Below, one piece after another: positions 50,639-58,325 of a DNA stretch of 64,000 bases (positions within the stretch are counted from its first letter, which is position 1; the number at the start of each line of letters is the position of its first letter). Origin of the DNA: DT-110 sp964342305. Lineage in GTDB: Bacteria; Bacteroidota; Bacteroidia; Chitinophagales; Saprospiraceae. The stretch lies in contig CAYFGK010000016.1 in assembly GCA_964342305.1 (NCBI GenBank), forward strand, positions 1-64,000, in the 5' to 3' direction. The notes below the pieces were generated by a model. It was not told the DNA's origin, searched no databases, and saw only the letters and a list, made by a program, of their open reading frames with translations. Both the position numbers and the translations under genes were made by a program.

Positions 50639-51250
50639 TTACCAGGGTATACGTTCCAGTGCCATGATCAGGGAAATACCCGCAGCGGCGCCGGAGATGA
50701 ACAAGTTCCACGACCGTTGCCGAATCCGCAGTACAGAAAAAGCAACGAATGAAGCCAGCAGGATCACGACTACAATAAGTAATTGGCCCAATTCAACGCC
50801 TACATTAAACGCAAAAAGCTGTTTGATGAAACTATTCTCCTGCCCCGGAATGACCAGGGACCGAAAAAAATTGGAGAATCCCATGCCGTGTATTAAACCA
50901 AACAACAGGGCGAACAAGTAGTTGAGTCGCACCCGCCGGTCGAAGGTTCCTTCAACGTCGTCGGAGTCGAATTGGTGAACTACTACATTATAAATAGCTG
51001 TAGCAAAAATCGTGACCGGGATCAGAAACTCAATCAATTCACCATTGATCGGAATGATATCCATGGCCGCCAGGGCGAGGGTAACGGAATGGCCGATGGT
51101 AAAGGCCGTGACCAGGATGGCAACCTTTCTCCATTCTGCTAACCGGTAAATCGCACAAAGGGCGACGATAAACAGGATGTGATCGTACCCCTGTAGGTCG
51201 GAAATATGCTCAAAGCCGAGCTGCAGATAGGTCTGAAAGGTAGATTGCAT
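50639..51250 (-). CDS. HupE/UreJ-family membrane protein
   Basis: This 203-residue inner-membrane protein has six or seven predicted helices. It has the family's N-terminal GFEHISDLQGYDHILFIVAL with conserved histidines (about 12-31), FTIGHSVTLALAA (about 50-62), and a GLIHGMGFSN block (about 103-112). HupE/UreJ proteins are linked to nickel or cobalt uptake in species with hydrogenase or urease, but neither is in this window. The ATG at 51250 is preferred over a GTG at 51286. It is the first gene of the hupE-DUF6702-yidD-hemB string. Confidence 0.85.
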   Translation of the reverse strand: MQSTFQTYLQLGFEHISDLQGYDHILFIVALCAIYRLAEWRKVAILVTAFTIGHSVTLALAAMDIIPINGELIEFLIPVTIFATAIYNVVVHQFDSDDVEGTFDRRVRLNYLFALLFGLIHGMGFSNFFRSLVIPGQENSFIKQLFAFNVGVELGQLLIVVVILLASFVAFSVLRIRQRSWNLFISGAAAGISLIMALERIPW

Positions 51251-51291
51251 GGTTGGTTGTATTTGCCACAAAAATACGTAAACCACGGTAA

Positions 51292-51325
51292 AAAGAAGCC
51301 TCCCACCACAGGTGAGAGGCTTCTT
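51292..51325 (-). terminator. Intrinsic terminator after ahcY
   Basis: Stem AAAGAAGCCTC/GAGGCTTCTTT (51292-51302 with 51315-51325). On the minus strand the 3' arm ends in a short T-rich tract. It separates ahcY from the hupE operon. Confidence 0.8.
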
Positions 51326-51345
51326 TGTCGGCCAGAAAACCGCTC

Positions 51346-52656
51346 CTAGTAGCGGTAGTATTCCGGCTTGAATGGCCCTTTCTGTTCCACGCCGATATAG
51401 TCGGCCTGATCTTTCGACAAGGTTTCGAGTTCTACCCCGATCTTTGCCAGGTGCAGGCGCGCAACCTCCTCATCGAGGTGCTTGGGCAGGGTGTAGACCT
51501 TATTCTCGTATTGATCCTGATTGTTGAACAACTCCATCTGAGCCAGTACCTGGTTGGTGAAAGAGTTGGACATTACGAACGAGGGGTGGCCGGTGGCACA
51601 ACCCAGGTTTACCAGTCGGCCCTCGGCCAGCAGGATGATATCGTTGCCGTCGATCGTGTATTTGTCGACTTGCGGCTTGATCTCCACCTTCGAATCACCG
51701 TGATTTTTATTCAGGTAGGCAACGTCGATCTCGTTATCGAAGTGTCCGATATTACAAACGATGGTCTTATCTTTCATCAGTTTGAAGTGCTCCTTGGTTA
51801 CAATGTCCTTGTTACCGGTTGCCGTTACGACCATGTCGACACGGGGAATAGCATCTTTCATGCGCTTCACTTCAAAACCGTCCATAGCGGCCTGCAGGGC
51901 ACAGATCGGGTCTACTTCCGTTACGATCACCCGGCAACCGGCTCCGCGCAAAGAAGCAGCAGAACCTTTACCAACGTCGCCGTAACCGGCTACGACAGCT
52001 ACTTTACCCGCCAGCATGACATCGGTGGCACGGCGGATAGCGTCAACCAATGATTCACGGCAACCGTATTTGTTGTCGAATTTGGATTTGGTAACTGAGT
52101 CGTTGACGTTGATTGCAGGAACAGGCAGTGTACCATTGCGCTCGCGCTCGTACAGGCGGTGAACGCCCGTAGTCGTTTCTTCGGAAATACCGCGGATGTC
52201 TTTAGCCAACTCGGGATTCTTATCAAGGATGACATTCGTGAGATCACCGCCATCATCGAGCACCATGTTGGGCGCTTTACCACCTTCAAAAGCGAAGAGG
52301 GTTTGCTCCACGGCCCACCAGTACTCCTCTTCGGTCATGCCTTTCCAGGCAAAAACGGGAACACCAGCTTCGGCAATAGCCGCCGCGGCGTGGTCCTGAG
52401 TAGAAAAAATATTGCAGGAAGACCAGGTTACTTCGGCACCCAGCTCGACCAACGTTTCGATCAATACGGCCGTTTGAATGGTCATGTGCAGGCAACCGGC
52501 GATCCGAGCACCTTTGAGGGGTTTGCTCTCGCCGTACTTTTCGCGCAGCGACATTAGTCCGGGCATTTCTGCTTCGGCAAGCTCAATCTCCTTGCGACCC
52601 CAGTCAGCCAGTGATATATCCTTTACTTTGTACTTCAAGTTTTGTACGGAATCCAT
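51346..52656 (-). CDS. ahcY: Adenosylhomocysteinase (S-adenosylhomocysteine hydrolase)
   Basis: NAD-dependent enzyme that splits S-adenosylhomocysteine into adenosine and homocysteine, relieving inhibition of methyltransferases. The 436-residue protein has the substrate region CLHMTIQTAVLIETL (about 53-67), NDSVTKSKFDN (about 187-197) with catalytic Lys, the NAD-binding GYGDVGKGSAASLRGAG (about 222-238) and the invariant C-terminal KPEYYRY. It appears monocistronic with its own promoter and terminator. Confidence 0.97.
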   Translation of the reverse strand: MDSVQNLKYKVKDISLADWGRKEIELAEAEMPGLMSLREKYGESKPLKGARIAGCLHMTIQTAVLIETLVELGAEVTWSSCNIFSTQDHAAAAIAEAGVPVFAWKGMTEEEYWWAVEQTLFAFEGGKAPNMVLDDGGDLTNVILDKNPELAKDIRGISEETTTGVHRLYERERNGTLPVPAINVNDSVTKSKFDNKYGCRESLVDAIRRATDVMLAGKVAVVAGYGDVGKGSAASLRGAGCRVIVTEVDPICALQAAMDGFEVKRMKDAIPRVDMVVTATGNKDIVTKEHFKLMKDKTIVCNIGHFDNEIDVAYLNKNHGDSKVEIKPQVDKYTIDGNDIILLAEGRLVNLGCATGHPSFVMSNSFTNQVLAQMELFNNQDQYENKVYTLPKHLDEEVARLHLAKIGVELETLSKDQADYIGVEQKGPFKPEYYRY

Positions 52657-52689
52657 GAAATAGATGGTTTTAAATATTCAAAAGCGATG

Positions 52690-52720
52690 CAAAATTACTG
52701 TTTTCCCATCGGTAAAGCAA
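52690..52720 (-). promoter_or_regulatory. Promoter for ahcY
   Basis: The minus strand reads TAATTTTG (52697-52690), an exact TAnnTTTG, with TTG 20 nt upstream (52720-52718). The leader is about 27 nt. I do not see the conserved core of the known SAH riboswitch in the upstream DNA. Confidence 0.55.
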
Positions 52721-53030
52721 TGAAACTAAACCGGGCGGGAAGTCCTGGCCATTTTGTGGCATTATGGTGACTAAACAGAAGGTAGTACCCTGATATAAAA
52801 CGGTTAGCGACGCTTTAGTTGCCCGAGGTGAGGGATTTTGCTTACGCAAAAAATGAATCAGCTTCTGGGTATTGTGCGATTCCTTAGAAGACCAACAACA
52901 GAAGGTGATCGCGGTGGTCTTCTGGAGGTCCTTTAGACATACGAAAATCAGTAAGTTGGGTTTCCGTAATGGAGTAAATGCTAACCCCCGGCTGGTAAAC
53001 ACCAGAGGCACACTACGCCTTCCATGGGGG
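52721..53030. other. Noncoding gap between ahcY and the LOG-family gene
   Basis: It contains a 9-bp perfect inverted repeat AGAAGACCA/TGGTCTTCT (52886-52894 with 52915-52923), without a T-run, and a GCTTACGC + A-run motif variant at 52840-52853. An open frame running through it on the minus strand has no recognisable protein and crosses the start of the next gene's 3' end. Confidence 0.5.
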
Positions 53031-53609
53031 TCATTCGCGCCCCTGCCATTTACCGACCGGCTTGCCGGGGGTATAAGTACGCATAGCAGCCAGGAGGTCA
53101 TCCGGCGATTGTTCGGAGAGGATAAACTGGCGGTGGGCCGGCTTCAGAAAACCCATGGCCAGCAGATGATCCAATTGCTTGAACAGCAAATCGTAAAAAC
53201 CCTGAACATTCAGGATACCGATCGGCTGCTGGATCTGGCGAAGCTGCACCAGGGTGAGCATCTCAAAGAGTTCGTCGAGTGTCCCGAAGCCGCCGGGAAG
53301 TACCATGACACCATCCGACCGGCGGGCCATTTCCAGCTTGCGCTCGTGCATGGTGTCAACGACTACCAGTTCACTTAAGCCGGCATGACACACTTCGCGT
53401 TCCTGCAGGAAGTAGGGAATCACGCCGGTCACACGGCCACCGCCCTCGAGTACACGATCGGCCATTATGCCCATCAAACCCACATTGCCTCCTCCGTAAA
53501 CCAGTTCGATACCTTCCCGAACGAGTACGTCGGCTAGGAGCCGGGCTTGCTGCGTGAAAATAGGATCGTGGCCCGCATTGGAACCACAAAAAACTTGGAT
53601 GGCCTGCAT
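53031..53609 (-). CDS. LOG-family protein (TIGR00730; nucleoside 5'-monophosphate phosphoribohydrolase-like)
   Basis: This 192-residue Rossmann-fold protein has the hallmark PGGFGTLDELFE (about 105-116) and YGGGNVGLMG (about 37-46). Characterised homologues release the base from cytokinin riboside monophosphates or from purine nucleoside monophosphates (PpnN-type). In a bacterium the likely role is nucleotide metabolism or stress response. It starts 6 bases after the mgsA stop and so is its operon partner. Confidence 0.9.
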   Translation of the reverse strand: MQAIQVFCGSNAGHDPIFTQQARLLADVLVREGIELVYGGGNVGLMGIMADRVLEGGGRVTGVIPYFLQEREVCHAGLSELVVVDTMHERKLEMARRSDGVMVLPGGFGTLDELFEMLTLVQLRQIQQPIGILNVQGFYDLLFKQLDHLLAMGFLKPAHRQFILSEQSPDDLLAAMRTYTPGKPVGKWQGRE

Positions 53610-53615
53610 AGGAGA

Positions 53616-54017
53616 TTAGTTCTCGTTTCGTCCGAATTCTTTGTGTAGTGCCTGGATAAACCGCAGGCCGGCGGCAGGGTTCGTTGCCAGGGGAATATTA
53701 TGTACATCACACAGACGCATGAGCATGTTGACGTCCACCTCGTGGGCGTGTTTTCCCAGCGGATCCCGGAAGAAGATGACCATATCGACCTTGCCTTCAA
53801 CCAGGCGGGAAGCGATCTGTGCATCGCCACCAAGAGGGCCGCTACTCATTTTTTCGACCTCAAGCCCGGCATTTTCCAGGTGTGATCCGGTCGTACCCGT
53901 AGCGATCAGGTGAATATTATGGCGTTGGAAGAAATCCATATTGTCGCGAATAAAAGCCACCATGTCCACTTTTTTTCCATCGTGGGCGATGATCGCGAGG
54001 GTCATGTGATCCGTCAT
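53616..54017 (-). CDS. mgsA: Methylglyoxal synthase
   Basis: Converts dihydroxyacetone phosphate to methylglyoxal and phosphate, a bypass of lower glycolysis under phosphate limitation. The 133-residue protein has the conserved phosphate-binding region ATGTTGSHLENAG (about 39-51), catalytic Asp in SGPLGGDAQIA (about 58-68), and FFRDPLGKHAHEVDVN (about 80-95). The length fits the single-domain family. It is followed after 6 bases by the LOG-family gene. It is divergent from the DUF2911 gene. Confidence 0.95.
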   Translation of the reverse strand: MTDHMTLAIIAHDGKKVDMVAFIRDNMDFFQRHNIHLIATGTTGSHLENAGLEVEKMSSGPLGGDAQIASRLVEGKVDMVIFFRDPLGKHAHEVDVNMLMRLCDVHNIPLATNPAAGLRFIQALHKEFGRNEN

Positions 54018-54045
54018 TGTGTTATGAAATTGTGAAAACCCGTTG

Positions 54046-54080
54046 TTTGGATTGTTTCTAGGGTGGATTCTGTATTTTTG
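54046..54080 (+). promoter_or_regulatory. Promoter for the DUF2911 gene
   Basis: TATTTTTG at 54073-54080 is an exact TAnnTTTG box; TTTG at 54046-54049 (or TTG at 54052) serves as -33. The predicted leader to the ATG at 54117 is about 30 nt, which supports that start over an in-frame upstream one at 54063. Confidence 0.6.
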
Positions 54081-54116
54081 GGGAAATTATCAAAACTTAA
54101 TCAAAACCGTGTATTT

Positions 54117-54965
54117 ATGCGCAACCTAATCGCACAGGTAATTGCTTTAGTGTTTTGTATTGGTTTGAGTATGCCTGCCTCCGCTCAGATAGCGGCCCCG
54201 GCACCAAGCCCTTCTGCTGAATTTACGCAGACTGTTGGTCTGACCGATGTGACGGTAACATACTCCCGTCCAGGTAAAAAGGACCGCAACATTTTTGCGA
54301 AAGACGGCTTAGTACGTTTCGGAGAAGTGTGGCGTACCGGAGCAAATCAAGCTACCCAGATCACCTTTGGTGATGATGTAAAAGTTGGTGGTGCTTCTCT
54401 GGAAGCAGGTACCTACGCTATCCTCACGAAGCCAATGGCTACTTCATGGGAAGTCATGTTTTTCCCGTTCGAGACCGGCAACTGGGGAAGCTACGTAGAG
54501 AAAACACCCGCTGCTACCGCAAAAGCGGAGGTGACTAAACTGAATCACACCGTGGAAAGCTTTACGATCAACATCGATGCACTGACCAATGAAAGTGCTG
54601 TTCTGCAGTTCATGTGGGACAAGACCCTGGCTTCATTGCCACTGGAAGTGAACACCGATGAAAAAGTAATGGCTTCCATCAACCGCGTCATGGAAGGTCC
54701 TTCTACGAATGATTATTACGCTGCGGCCAGCTACTATCTGGCTGCCGGCAAAGATCTGAAACAAGCACACAGCTGGGTTAAAAAAGCGAACGCTGAGAAT
54801 CCTCAATTCTGGACACTGCGTACCCAATCCCTCATCGAGGCCGAACTGGGTATGACCAAAGAAGCTATCGCTACCGCTAAGAAATCGTTGTCAATGGCCA
54901 AAGAAGCCGGAAACATGGACTACGTTCGCATGAACGAAGCTTCCATCGCCGAGTGGCAGAAGTAA
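54117..54965 (+). CDS. DUF2911-family exported protein with C-terminal TPR-like helices
   Basis: This 282-residue protein has a signal peptide (about 1-24, ending ASAQ). The DUF2911 beta domain (about 35-175) has the recurrent YSRPGKKDRNIF and GEVWRTGANQATQITF blocks. A helical C-terminus (about 195-280) looks like one or two TPR repeats (YYAAASYYLAAGKDLKQAHSWVKKA...EAIATAKKSLSMAKEAG). The function is unknown; the family is abundant and probably periplasmic in Bacteroidota. Confidence 0.88.
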   Translation: MRNLIAQVIALVFCIGLSMPASAQIAAPAPSPSAEFTQTVGLTDVTVTYSRPGKKDRNIFAKDGLVRFGEVWRTGANQATQITFGDDVKVGGASLEAGTYAILTKPMATSWEVMFFPFETGNWGSYVEKTPAATAKAEVTKLNHTVESFTINIDALTNESAVLQFMWDKTLASLPLEVNTDEKVMASINRVMEGPSTNDYYAAASYYLAAGKDLKQAHSWVKKANAENPQFWTLRTQSLIEAELGMTKEAIATAKKSLSMAKEAGNMDYVRMNEASIAEWQK

Positions 54966-54985
54966 TCAGTTGATCATAACAACTT

Positions 54986-55247
54986 ACCGCCAAAACGAAA
55001 AGTGCTCATGTGGAAACGCATGGGCGCTTTTGGTTTTTCTAAGATCTTAGATAAAAAGAGGCTAGATAGAAGATGGAGACGGTCTTGTCTTCTGTCTAGC
55101 CTCTACGTGTCTAACCTTTGTCCGTAACGACTACCGCCAAAAGGAAAAGTGCTCATGTGGAAACGTATGGGCGCTTTTGGTTTTTCTAAGATCTTAGATA
55201 AAAAGAGGCTAGATAGAAGATGGAGACGGTCTTGTCTTCTGTCTAGC
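54986..55247. repeat. 147-bp-period tandem duplication of a terminator block
   Basis: Bases 54986-55100 recur almost unchanged at 55133-55247 (offset 147). Each copy has a terminator-like hairpin: 15-bp stem with a GAAA loop (54998-55012 with 55017-55031; second copy 55145-55159 with 55164-55178), followed by TGGTTTTTCT. Each also has the palindrome CTAAGATCTTAG and a second long hairpin GAGGCTAG.../...CTAGCCTC. The block fills the 306-base gap between the convergent DUF2911 and SDR genes. Confidence 0.9.
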
Positions 55248-55271
55248 TTCTAGAAGTCTAGCCTCTAAATA

Positions 55272-56102
55272 TCAGCCTCTTAGAAAGATCGACTCAGTAA
55301 ACGCATACCCCAATACCTCCTTAACCTTTCGGTTTGAGACCACCTTGTAGGAGGCCTCATCGGTTGGCAGGAAAGTGGGTGGTGCCATATCCAGCTGTCG
55401 GGCCATTTCCGGGTAGTAGTCTCTCCGGGCAGGATGTTCGTCGGCTACTACGTTGAAACACTCTCCCCATTGCTGCTGCTCCAAAATGGCCAGGCATACC
55501 CCGATGGCATCGTTCAGGTGCACCATATTGACCGGGGCATTTCCATTCGACAGATTTTCGCGACCCGACAGAAAGCGAGCGGGGTGACGTTGCTTACCAA
55601 TCAAACCGCCCATACGCAGGACCGTCGTCTGGGGGCGCTGGATCAATCCCAGGTAACGCTCAGCGGTTATCAGGGCCCGACCGGAAGTCGTATCAGGTTC
55701 CGGTTCATCTTCTTCATTTACCAGATCATTCGTGTTTCCGTAGACTCCGGTAGAACTTACAAAGAAGGCGTACGGAATTTCGTGGGCCTGGGCCAACATG
55801 GAAATGGTCTTAATGCGTTCCGGGAATTCTTCTTCCACATCTGGCCGGCGCCGCCCCGGGGGGGTGTTGATGAACAGTACGTCGCAATCGAGAAAATCGT
55901 CAATATCCCCACTGGCCTGGATCTGGCTTCCATTGATCTCCAGGTGAAAAGGGCGAATACCCAGTGCTTCTAACTCAGCGAATCGCTCAGGAGTGGTGGT
56001 GGACCCTTGGACTGTGTAGCCCTTTTCGACGAGGATAGCTCCCAGGGGAGCACCCAGCCAACCGGCTCCCAGCAGTGATATTTTTTTGATCGGTGCTGAC
56101 AT
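55272..56102 (-). CDS. SDR-family NAD(P)-binding protein (YeeZ-like epimerase/dehydratase)
   Basis: This 276-residue extended-SDR-like protein has an N-terminal dinucleotide motif of the form GAGWLGAPLG (about 11-20). It has a substrate-region serine block FVSSTGVYGNTND (about 104-116), TTVLRMGGLIG (about 155-165) and a C-terminal NVVADEHPARRDYYPE. The GxGWLG form and length match the YeeZ group, whose substrates are unknown. The ATG at 56102 is preferred because the Rossmann strand starts just after it. It is divergent from the Rof-like gene, 85 bases away. Confidence 0.83.
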   Translation of the reverse strand: MSAPIKKISLLGAGWLGAPLGAILVEKGYTVQGSTTTPERFAELEALGIRPFHLEINGSQIQASGDIDDFLDCDVLFINTPPGRRRPDVEEEFPERIKTISMLAQAHEIPYAFFVSSTGVYGNTNDLVNEEDEPEPDTTSGRALITAERYLGLIQRPQTTVLRMGGLIGKQRHPARFLSGRENLSNGNAPVNMVHLNDAIGVCLAILEQQQWGECFNVVADEHPARRDYYPEMARQLDMAPPTFLPTDEASYKVVSNRKVKEVLGYAFTESIFLRG

Positions 56103-56187
56103 ATACAAGGTGTTGTGCACGCCGGTCTGCGGGCCGGCCTGTTCATCATACAACTGTAAACAGCTAGCATGTGTTTGTAAAAATAAA

Positions 56188-56427
56188 ATGCGCTACCAAC
56201 CTATTTCCTGCGCCTTCCACGATGAATTAGAGGCTTTAGCAACGCTTCGAAAAGAGGTAGTCATCCAGTTTAAAGATCCTCAGGGCCACATCCGGGAACT
56301 TAATGCCCGTATCCGTACTTTCCAAACCCGGGCCAGCGAAGAATTCATGATCCTCGATTCCGGCCTCGAAATCCGATTGGATCACCTCATCTCGGTAGAC
56401 GGGAAATTGCTGAGTGGCTACTGCTAA
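56188..56427 (+). CDS. Rof-like Rho-binding antiterminator
   Basis: This 79-residue small protein has an Sm-like fold pattern: YQPISCAFHDELEALATLRKEVVIQFKD, then strands IRELNARIRTFQTRASEEFMIL and a terminal EIRLDHLISVDG. Layout and key positions match Rof (YaeO), which binds Rho and blocks transcription termination. The upstream in-frame part is excluded because the family start is the ATG at 56188. The assembly gap follows 30 bases downstream. Confidence 0.75.
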   Translation: MRYQPISCAFHDELEALATLRKEVVIQFKDPQGHIRELNARIRTFQTRASEEFMILDSGLEIRLDHLISVDGKLLSGYC

Positions 56428-56457
56428 GAATAGGTTTGAGGTTTGAGGTGTGAGGTG

Positions 56458-56557
56458 NNNNNNNNNNNNNNNNNNNNNNNNNNNNNNNNNNNNNNNNNNN
56501 NNNNNNNNNNNNNNNNNNNNNNNNNNNNNNNNNNNNNNNNNNNNNNNNNNNNNNNNN
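56458..56557. other. Assembly gap (100 N)
   Basis: Exactly 100 N, a standard scaffold placeholder, so the true length is unknown. It begins inside a word-repeat tract (GGTTTGAGGTTTGAGGTGTGAGGTG, 56432-56457), which probably broke the assembly. Confidence 0.98.
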
Positions 56558-56564
56558 ACCTGCC

Positions 56565-58076
56565 CTATTGGCGTTCATAGCAGCCCGCATCCGGCCGCAT
56601 GGGATCGCGCAGGTTGCCCAGCAGATCGGTGGCAATGGGCCGGGGAATGCGAATGGGTTCCCCCAACTCCTCGGCGACTGAAAGCGTATCGAGGAGATAG
56701 ATATCCTCGTTGGGGTCCTCAAACAGAGCACTGTCCCGGGTGGCATTGATGCAATTGCGGCATTGGTTGTCGAAAAAGTCGGCGTAGAGTCCTTCCGACT
56801 GGGTGAGAAGCTCGTCGACCTTAACCACACAATGCTGGAAGAAAGGATTGAACAGGTTGCCTTGCTCGCCTCCCGAAATGTCGTTGAAGATCAACTCGTC
56901 GCGCCGGGTACCGAAGAGAATACTGTTGCGGAAACGGGCGTTCAGGCGGTAAACAGATCGCTCCTGGCAAACGAGGGGATCATCGTAACATACAAAGTTG
57001 CTCATGGCAACGGCCGAAGCATCAACTCCGTAGCTGGCAATGGTGCAGTAATCGAAGTTGTAATCTCCTCCGTGAACCAGTTGGACCGAGTTGGCGAGGT
57101 TATTATAGATCAGGCAATTCTCGGCGTTGATGGTGGACCGTACACCCACCAGGCCGCTGCTGGAAGTGTTGTAAATCTGACTGCTGCGCAGGTCGAGGGC
57201 AGCAGTGGAGTCCACGTAGACTCCGAAAATACTGTTTTTGATGGTGGTATGTTCAATAATGTTGTTGCGGCTGCCTGGCCCCAGAATGATTCCCGTCCAT
57301 TGACCGGGTTCTTCCGCAAAGACATCCTCCAACCGGTCGCCCTGGATCACAACGGGGTCTTCCTGAGTGCCCCGGATCACCAGCCGGCCGTTATTGAGCA
57401 TGTACAAAATTCCGTCGTTGAACGTACCGAAAACCTCATTCCGGGCAATACCTCCGTGTACGTAAATCTCGGTACCCGCCGGAATATTGAGCGTACAGCT
57501 ATCAACAAAAACCTCGCCGTAGATCACGTAGGGTTTGGGGTCGTCCCAGGTTATTGTACCATTATTGCAGGAAAGGACCACCGGTACCCCCTTATTGAAC
57601 CGGCTCGGAAAATAATTGGCATTCTGTCCCCAGGCCTCCAGCACAACGGATTGAACCTGGTCGTTGGTCTCTACGATGAGCCTTTCATCGATCACGAATG
57701 GACTCACTGACAAGGGCTGGTCGGGGTCAACGGTGACCTCAGCAAAAATGTAGATGCTGTCCTGGCCGAAGATCTCGACATTTTCAACGGCTTTACCGGG
57801 AATACCATCGACATTAAGCCGAAAAGAAGAAGCCTCTCCGTCCTCCAGGTATACACGTCCGATGCGCACCGGACGTTGATTGGGGTTATACACCTTGATG
57901 CTGCGTGTGGCGGAACCCAATTCCGTAAATACGGTATCAAATCGCAGCGTATCTGATGAGAATTCCAGCGTTACGGAACCGTCGGTAATGAAGTCAAAAT
58001 CATCCTGACATGAACTGACGAGTAAAGTCAGTATTCCCAGCATCCAGCATAAGGTATTGCGTAGTGTCATATCCAT
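56565..58076 (-). CDS. Right-handed beta-helix lipoprotein, unknown function
   Basis: This protein of about 503 residues has a lipobox LVSSC (cysteine about residue 23). An N-terminal beta-sandwich (about 30-150) contains TRSIKVYNPNQRPVRI. A parallel beta-helix (about 190-420) follows, with recurrent N-x-I-I/S-x-I turns (NNIIEHTTIKNSIFGVYVD, NAENCLIYNNLANSVQ). The C-terminus ends GNLRDPMRPDAGCYERQ, as in many Bacteroidota choice-of-anchor/beta-helix proteins. Beta-helix proteins often bind or cleave polysaccharides, but no catalytic pair is evident. The ATG at 58076 or 58070 is the start. Confidence 0.8.
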   Translation of the reverse strand: MDMTLRNTLCWMLGILTLLVSSCQDDFDFITDGSVTLEFSSDTLRFDTVFTELGSATRSIKVYNPNQRPVRIGRVYLEDGEASSFRLNVDGIPGKAVENVEIFGQDSIYIFAEVTVDPDQPLSVSPFVIDERLIVETNDQVQSVVLEAWGQNANYFPSRFNKGVPVVLSCNNGTITWDDPKPYVIYGEVFVDSCTLNIPAGTEIYVHGGIARNEVFGTFNDGILYMLNNGRLVIRGTQEDPVVIQGDRLEDVFAEEPGQWTGIILGPGSRNNIIEHTTIKNSIFGVYVDSTAALDLRSSQIYNTSSSGLVGVRSTINAENCLIYNNLANSVQLVHGGDYNFDYCTIASYGVDASAVAMSNFVCYDDPLVCQERSVYRLNARFRNSILFGTRRDELIFNDISGGEQGNLFNPFFQHCVVKVDELLTQSEGLYADFFDNQCRNCINATRDSALFEDPNEDIYLLDTLSVAEELGEPIRIPRPIATDLLGNLRDPMRPDAGCYERQ

Positions 58077-58089
58077 TCGTTCTGGTGCG

Positions 58090-58097
58090 CAAAGATA
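58090..58097 (-). promoter_or_regulatory. -7 promoter box for the beta-helix lipoprotein gene
   Basis: The minus strand reads TATCTTTG, an exact TAnnTTTG. The predicted transcription start (about 58083) is only 7-13 nt from the two candidate ATGs, so the transcript would be nearly leaderless. No clear -33 box is seen. Confidence 0.45.
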
Positions 58098-58325
58098 GTT
58101 TGAAACCACAGTTTTCCCGGTTCAGGGTGAATTATTTCACTACCGGGCCCCTGAGAATTCCGTGTGTTTATTTTTTGGCGAAAGCCGGAAAATCAAATCA
58201 AAATGCAGATTTCAGACGTTACTCTTTCACGTTTTCCGTCAACATAGCGTACGGATCGCACGGTTATTGTGTTTGGTCGTTCATTTGGCAATTTAGTCAG
58301 GGGAATATGTTACGGACCGGACAGT

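Noticed and set aside
52657..53030. SAH riboswitch upstream of ahcY
   Set aside because: The conserved core of the known SAH riboswitch is not visible, and the predicted transcription start lies only about 27 nt from the start codon.
56763..57710. 315-codon open frame on the + strand
   Set aside because: It is antisense to the beta-helix lipoprotein, which has a lipobox and repeated beta-helix turns.
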